The translations under genes were made by a program, and so were the position numbers. A DNA stretch of 20,240 bases, taken from assembly GCA_020650975.1 (NCBI GenBank), contig JAIPMN010051910.1, positions 1 through 20,240 of the forward strand, read 5' to 3'. Source of the DNA: Apostichopus californicus (taxonomy: Eukaryota > Echinodermata > Holothuroidea > Aspidochirotida > Stichopodidae). Below the pieces are notes generated by a model, which saw only the letters and a list, made by a program, of their open reading frames with translations, had not been told where the DNA came from and ran no database searches. Below are positions 12,501 through 18,500 of the stretch, piece after piece (the stretch's first letter is position 1; each line of letters starts with the position of its first letter).

Positions 12501-15500
12501 AAGAGAATTTGCCAGATCCTGGAGAAAATAAAAACTTAATAATAGTTAGGATGAAGGTGGCAACGACATTCCATCACACAAAACGGATGCATGGGAGGGC
12601 TCATATGAGTACTGACGATATCATGCTACTAGTTGTACAGAAACATAGTTCAAGGCATACCAATGCACTCCCTTCTAAACAAAGAATTCTGGAGTTCCAT
12701 TCCTGGTTTGGCAAAGTTGAAGACACCACCATTTGCATGCATTGCTGCTGCTGGTTTAGTAACTTAACAATCTAAAGTCTAGAGGGCAGTATACTTGTAT
12801 AAAATGAAAAAGTATAAAATACAAAGTGAATTTTTTAGGGGTTGATGAAAACTCGTTATCGCATGATATGGTACAAAATTAAGGGACAAGTGCAATCTCC
12901 TCTTCCCCCCCCATCCCCCTGACTAGTAGCAGACACTCCCACCTACCCAATTCTGACCCACCCCTCGTAACAATTGTTGCATTAACCACCATCTCAGGAC
13001 CATATTCATCTTCGTTACATAATTTGCACATGTTATGTACAGAAAATTTTTCAAGGTTGTGAGACTTTTGGAGTGGGGAGAGGGGGAGAGGGGGAGATCA
13101 ATGAACTCACCAGTAGACACTGCCAAACTAGCAGTGCAGACTCCTCATTTATGTATCTGCACATTAATTGGAAGGCTGCTAGGAGACACTGATGAACAAC
13201 TTCACAGTCTATCTGTATCGTCTCACCTCTGTCATCTTCATCTCTTGGTCTCAATTTGGATAAGAGGATAGTCAAAACCTGTGAAGGGTAACAACATCTT
13301 TATCAGGAATAGAATACCTTTGTACATAGGAGGATAGTCAAAACCTATAAGAGTGACAACATCTTAATCAGGGATAGTATACCTTGATACAGAACAGGGT
13401 AGTCAAACTCTGTCAAAGGAAACAATATCTCCATCAAGAATAGAATACCTTGATACATAAGAGGATAGTCAAAACCTGTGAAGGTAACAGCATCTCCATC
13501 AAGAATAGAAAACCATGATACATAAGAGGATAGTTAAAACTTGTAAGGGTGACCACATCTCCATCAAGAATAACATACCTTTACCCATGACAGGTTTGGT
13601 ACAATTGTTACGTATTAAATTTTAGAACTCTAAATTATTATGCACTGCATGTGAATATTAAGCTCACAGTTTCAATCATTTCTTGTCATTTTTCAAGGTT
13701 TTTTTGAATCACGACTCAGGCTTGGTAGCATCCCGAGACAGGCTTTTTTTCTCACATCTGGATTCTGCACTCACAAGTTTTATCGGTCTTTGCCAACCTT
13801 CAAGGCTTCAGTCCGGACTAAAGACTTGGTTTCCATACTCAGATTAGGGTTCCTTCCTCTCGTGTGGATGTTGTACTATCAGTCTCTGTTCCTTTGTCAA
13901 GGTTTCAAACCTGACTTAGACAGGCTTTCCATTGCCAAAGATTGTATCCAAATATGTGAATGTTCTGCCCTCAATTTTTAATCAGTGTTTGTCACCTCCA
14001 AGGTTGCAATCCAGACTTTAAACCGCTCCAGTGGATTTTGTGCTCTTAATTTCTAATCAGCTGTTTGTGACCTTCAAGGTTTAATTCACCCAACTTACAA
14101 CTTGACTGTCATCCCAGCAGAGGTTTTAACCCTCACAGTAAGCGCTCTTATATTTAAATGATCTGTCTAAAAGGTTTGGAAACAGTAATTTTACGACTTT
14201 GGGTTCTATTCTAACAGTCTCCTGATCTTGCAAAAACTTCCTACAGTTTCTGATCCGAAACAAATCCTTGATGTCTTACTTAGATTGAGAGTAATTCAAT
14301 GAGTGACAAACAACATTAATGAGTGATACAAAAGTTTACAACCAATTGAAAATTGCATTGTTAGAGAGAGGACTCACAGAAGGTGTGCAAGAATGCAGCT
14401 GTTTTCTAACACTCTTCATCATTTCAAAGAAAAGCCTTCCAACGCCTGCCGCATGCTACAAAGAGGGGGAAAAAATGTATTAAAGGTGTTTTTTTTTTTA
14501 AATCACATTTTTCTGCAGATTATTGGAAGTAATGTCATGTTGCTAGGATACATACAAACACATACATAGGATAGATACAATATACAGGTGTGCACTGCAA
14601 CATATGCCTCACTGCAGAAATAAGTTCATTGCCAAACAACCAATGCACAGAATTAACACATGAATATGCAATGACGGTGCATAAGGGACTGTTTTAGAAG
14701 GATTTTGAGGAAAACAAAGCCATTTTGCTATTCACTGAGATGAAGCTTCGACTAATAAAAAAAAAATTAAAAATCGATAAAATGTCATAACCACACTTAC
14801 AAGAACTACATCGTGAATGAGTCGAAGGAATGAGGGAAGTCTAAATGGACCAGGGATGAGCCGGGTGTAAAAAAAAATCACGGAACTGTGCAAAAATTGT
14901 GGTATAGGCTCTAGTTTGTGTATGCTACAGTGTGTTAGGATAACAGTTTTTGTCCCCCTGCAGGTTGGATATCCATAGGTAATGAAAAACATGCAAACGA
15001 CGGATCAAATGATACAACGCTGTTGTTAGAAATTCATGAAAATTGAGGTGTAAATCTCGGAGGTAGAAAAGAAATCACGGATATTTCGCGAATTCGCGGA
15101 AAAAGCTCATGTCTGATGGATTTTTGGTGAAGGATTCTACTTACATCTGGATTCTTTGTAAGATCTTTGAAAAGGAACTCGAAGAAGTCATCTTGGGTTT
15201 TCACTTTCCTCAGCAGGAATGCAAAGCTTTCCGCTGCAAACCGCTGGATGTGGTCCTTCCTGTCACTGGTGAGCAATACTGAGTAAAAACTAAAAGATTT
15301 CAAGGTGGGGAACAAAAAAAATAATCATAATTGATCAGTTTTAGAATAAATAGTACTTGATTCATGAAATGGATCATTTTAGTTTTAAAGAAGCGACTTT
15401 GTGTTAAGGAAATTTACCAAGTATTTACTGTTATATATCAGACTTCAATTGATCTAAATGAGACTGTTTTGATGGGTTTTTATGTTTTTCACTAAATGAG

Positions 15501-18500
15501 AGAGACAAATCATGTTAACATTGTTCATGTTTTTGCATCGGCACTTTTCAAGTCAGTATCATGATAGTATCTAGTGGTAGAGTGTCTGCCCCACGGGATC
15601 TGGGTTCTCGGTTCAAAACCTCACCAGGAACCAAATTCTCTAGACCTATTCCAAACTGCAAAAAGCTGCACTAAGTTCTGAAGTGTACATTTACTTGAAG
15701 ACTGACATATTTTGCATTTTAGGTTTGGTAGCGTCGTCAAGATACTTACTTCCGATGCTATTCCATGACAATATAAAAAAAAAAAACATTCTCTATCAAA
15801 TCGATCGATCAATCGATCTACGATGCCCTTACCTGTAAACGTCCTCGATATCTTTCACCAAGTATCGCCATAGAAACTTGAAGAGGTAGCCCAGTGTCTG
15901 AAAAGCGGCCTCAATTAGTTCAGTATCTTGGGTGTCCAACAGGTCAACAATGATGAGAAAAAACTCTCGGAAGTGAGGGTACATGTCCTTTTGGAGATCT
16001 CGGGCAATTTGAACCACCAAACTAAAAAGAAGGAGAAGAAAATGAAGATAAAGTCGAATCAAAATCTGTTCTCATATCATCGTCCACGATATCTGCACTG
16101 CAGTTATAATATCATAGTATCATAGAGTAACAAAGTATGCTTAGATTTCCAAAAACTCTGAAAGGCATGCTCAGGACCAGAGCAAAGTGACAAAGTTAGC
16201 TATAAATTTTCTAATATCTTTATGTAGCGACATCACACATCATACATACATCACACATCATAGAGTACTCCAAAACATTGACCATGAAAAGCATATGCTT
16301 GGACCGTGCAACATGATGTCATGGAGAAACATTCCTTGCTAATAGATGGAAGCCTATCTTGGGGAAATAATTCATCCAGTATTGCGTTGCAAAATGCAAA
16401 GGCCAGAGATGTACTGTATTTATGTAACATATTTTGTTTACATAGGAAACTTAGCACTTAATAAGACACAAATTTCAGAGCCTTCAAAAACTGCAGCACA
16501 AAGTTTGAAGACTTGACTTATTCCCTGAGTACCTCAATCACTTTTTCCTTAAATTTCAGATATGGGGTGTTTAACGAGAAGACTTAAATTTTGGGGAATA
16601 AACTCTTTCTTACTTCAGAAAATGGAACAAAGAGGATAACATCTGGTGAAATAGAAATTCAAGCTGGATCTGGGATGTCTTTATTTAGCAACTATCTTCA
16701 ATACCAAATATTTTCATTTCAAAATCTCATCCTTGCTTTTCTCCTTGATGATACGGTTGGATTTGTCAGTTTACATCAAAATTATTGTCATTCCTCTTTA
16801 TGAATAAATGTTTTGTAGTGTCTATTATAAAATAGGAACTTTATGCTGCCATTAAAGTGAGGGACATCAAAATAAGAACCCATAAGGAGAAAGTATAAAT
16901 TCTTGTTTGCACATACAGAAACTAAAAAGAAAACACATCTGTAAGTACTGCACTGTGTTATCATGTACAGTATCTATTGTTTCAATGATGGTACTTACTC
17001 CAACAGCGGTAGGTATGCTAAGCTAGATCTGATCTTCAAGTGCTTCTTCAACAGCGACAAACACCCGGCCTCATGGTGAACAAGTTGTGCGAAGTTCCGA
17101 ATGTTGAATGAAACCTCCCGTGTAAAGTTGACTGCAAAAAGGAGGATCGTACTTTTTTACCACAGAAATAAAACGGCGCAAAACTTAACCGTTTAAATAA
17201 ACAGTTTAGGTGCCACTGGAGACTCGAGAATTAAAGTATGCAAAGACATCTTTGTCCAAGAAGTAAAGGGATCAACATTTTACTACATAAAGAATGTCAA
17301 AAGGAATCATTTCAAAGAATAGTTCAAAGGTATTCTGTCTTTGTTGTTGAAAACAGTGTACTGTTATCCGCTAAGCCCAGGCAAACAGTACCTTAGGATA
17401 TACAGATTTAGAGAAAATGACATTTGAAACCTACCAAAACCCCAAGCACAGTACACATTTAACACGACCATATCATGCACGTGTAGAGGATAGACCAGTG
17501 CAGTGGTGTAGCCATGGAGAGGGGGAACTAGACCCCACCCCCCCCCCCAAAAAAAACAATTGTCAGGAAAATGTTTTTCTTTTTGGAAAATAGGTTATGG
17601 TAGCCCCCCTAGAAAAGCATTGCCCCACCCCCCACCTTCCATAGAAAAAGTCTAGCTATGCCCCTGGACCAGTGAACTAGAATTTGCAAGGTAAGCCTTA
17701 AACTTATTATACATGACTCAACCACAACTTGTGAAACTCACCAACCTTCTGAATACAACAAATCTCAGAGCATAAATTTATTAACTCAAACCAACCGTGC
17801 TATGAATACCACAGCTTTTGCAGCCAACTCACCAAAGTCTTGAGTGCAATTAAAGTCAGACCATTTTGCTAACCCTGCTACAAAATATGAATCTCCATCC
17901 TGAAGAATAAGAAAGAACAGACAATTACAGAACTGAAAACTGAAATCAAAGGGTCACTACTCACTCTATATATATTTATATTTGGAGTGAATACCAAAAA
18001 AACAGAAACATTTCCTGAGGGTTTTATTCATCATTATGAAACATTATTTATTACCTTTTCAATTATTCTCAGAAAAATAAAATATGTGAAAGAAGCCAAA
18101 CTCAGATGCATTTACTGCTTATACATTATAACCGAATGTTATATTTTAAACCGACATGAGTTGCCCTTGTAAGTGTTACTGTACCTCTACAATGTTCATC
18201 ATTTGAAGTAAAGATAAAGTTAAAGTTGAAGGTTTACAGTCTTGTTTGAGGCCAAGGCTCCCTCACAAAACTTTACAACTTAACCCCTGGTCGTTGGTAC
18301 GTTGTCACACCCACACACCGAAGAATGCCCAATTTAAACAATCCCTCCTAGGGCAATACCACATATACGTGTACCCTGGGGGACTTCCCATAGGGTGCAG
18401 CCGCAAACCAGCACACGCAACTATACTTACAAGTTACCTCCAGGGTGCCAATTCATACACTTGGGTGAAAAGAGGCAAATTAAGATAAAGTGCTTTGCCC

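Noticed and set aside
12509-12775. 88-codon plus-strand open frame in intron 8
   Set aside because: Its start lies antisense to exon 9 and it continues into intron 8. It has no domain, no splice support and biased composition.
13265-13592. CRISPR array
   Set aside because: Units are contiguous and diverged without unique spacers of constant length, and the genome is a eukaryote. These are ordinary tandem repeats.
15087-15098. CGCGAATTCGCG palindrome as a regulatory site
   Set aside because: It is a perfect 12-base palindrome but single, in an intron, and with no known factor that I can name for it.
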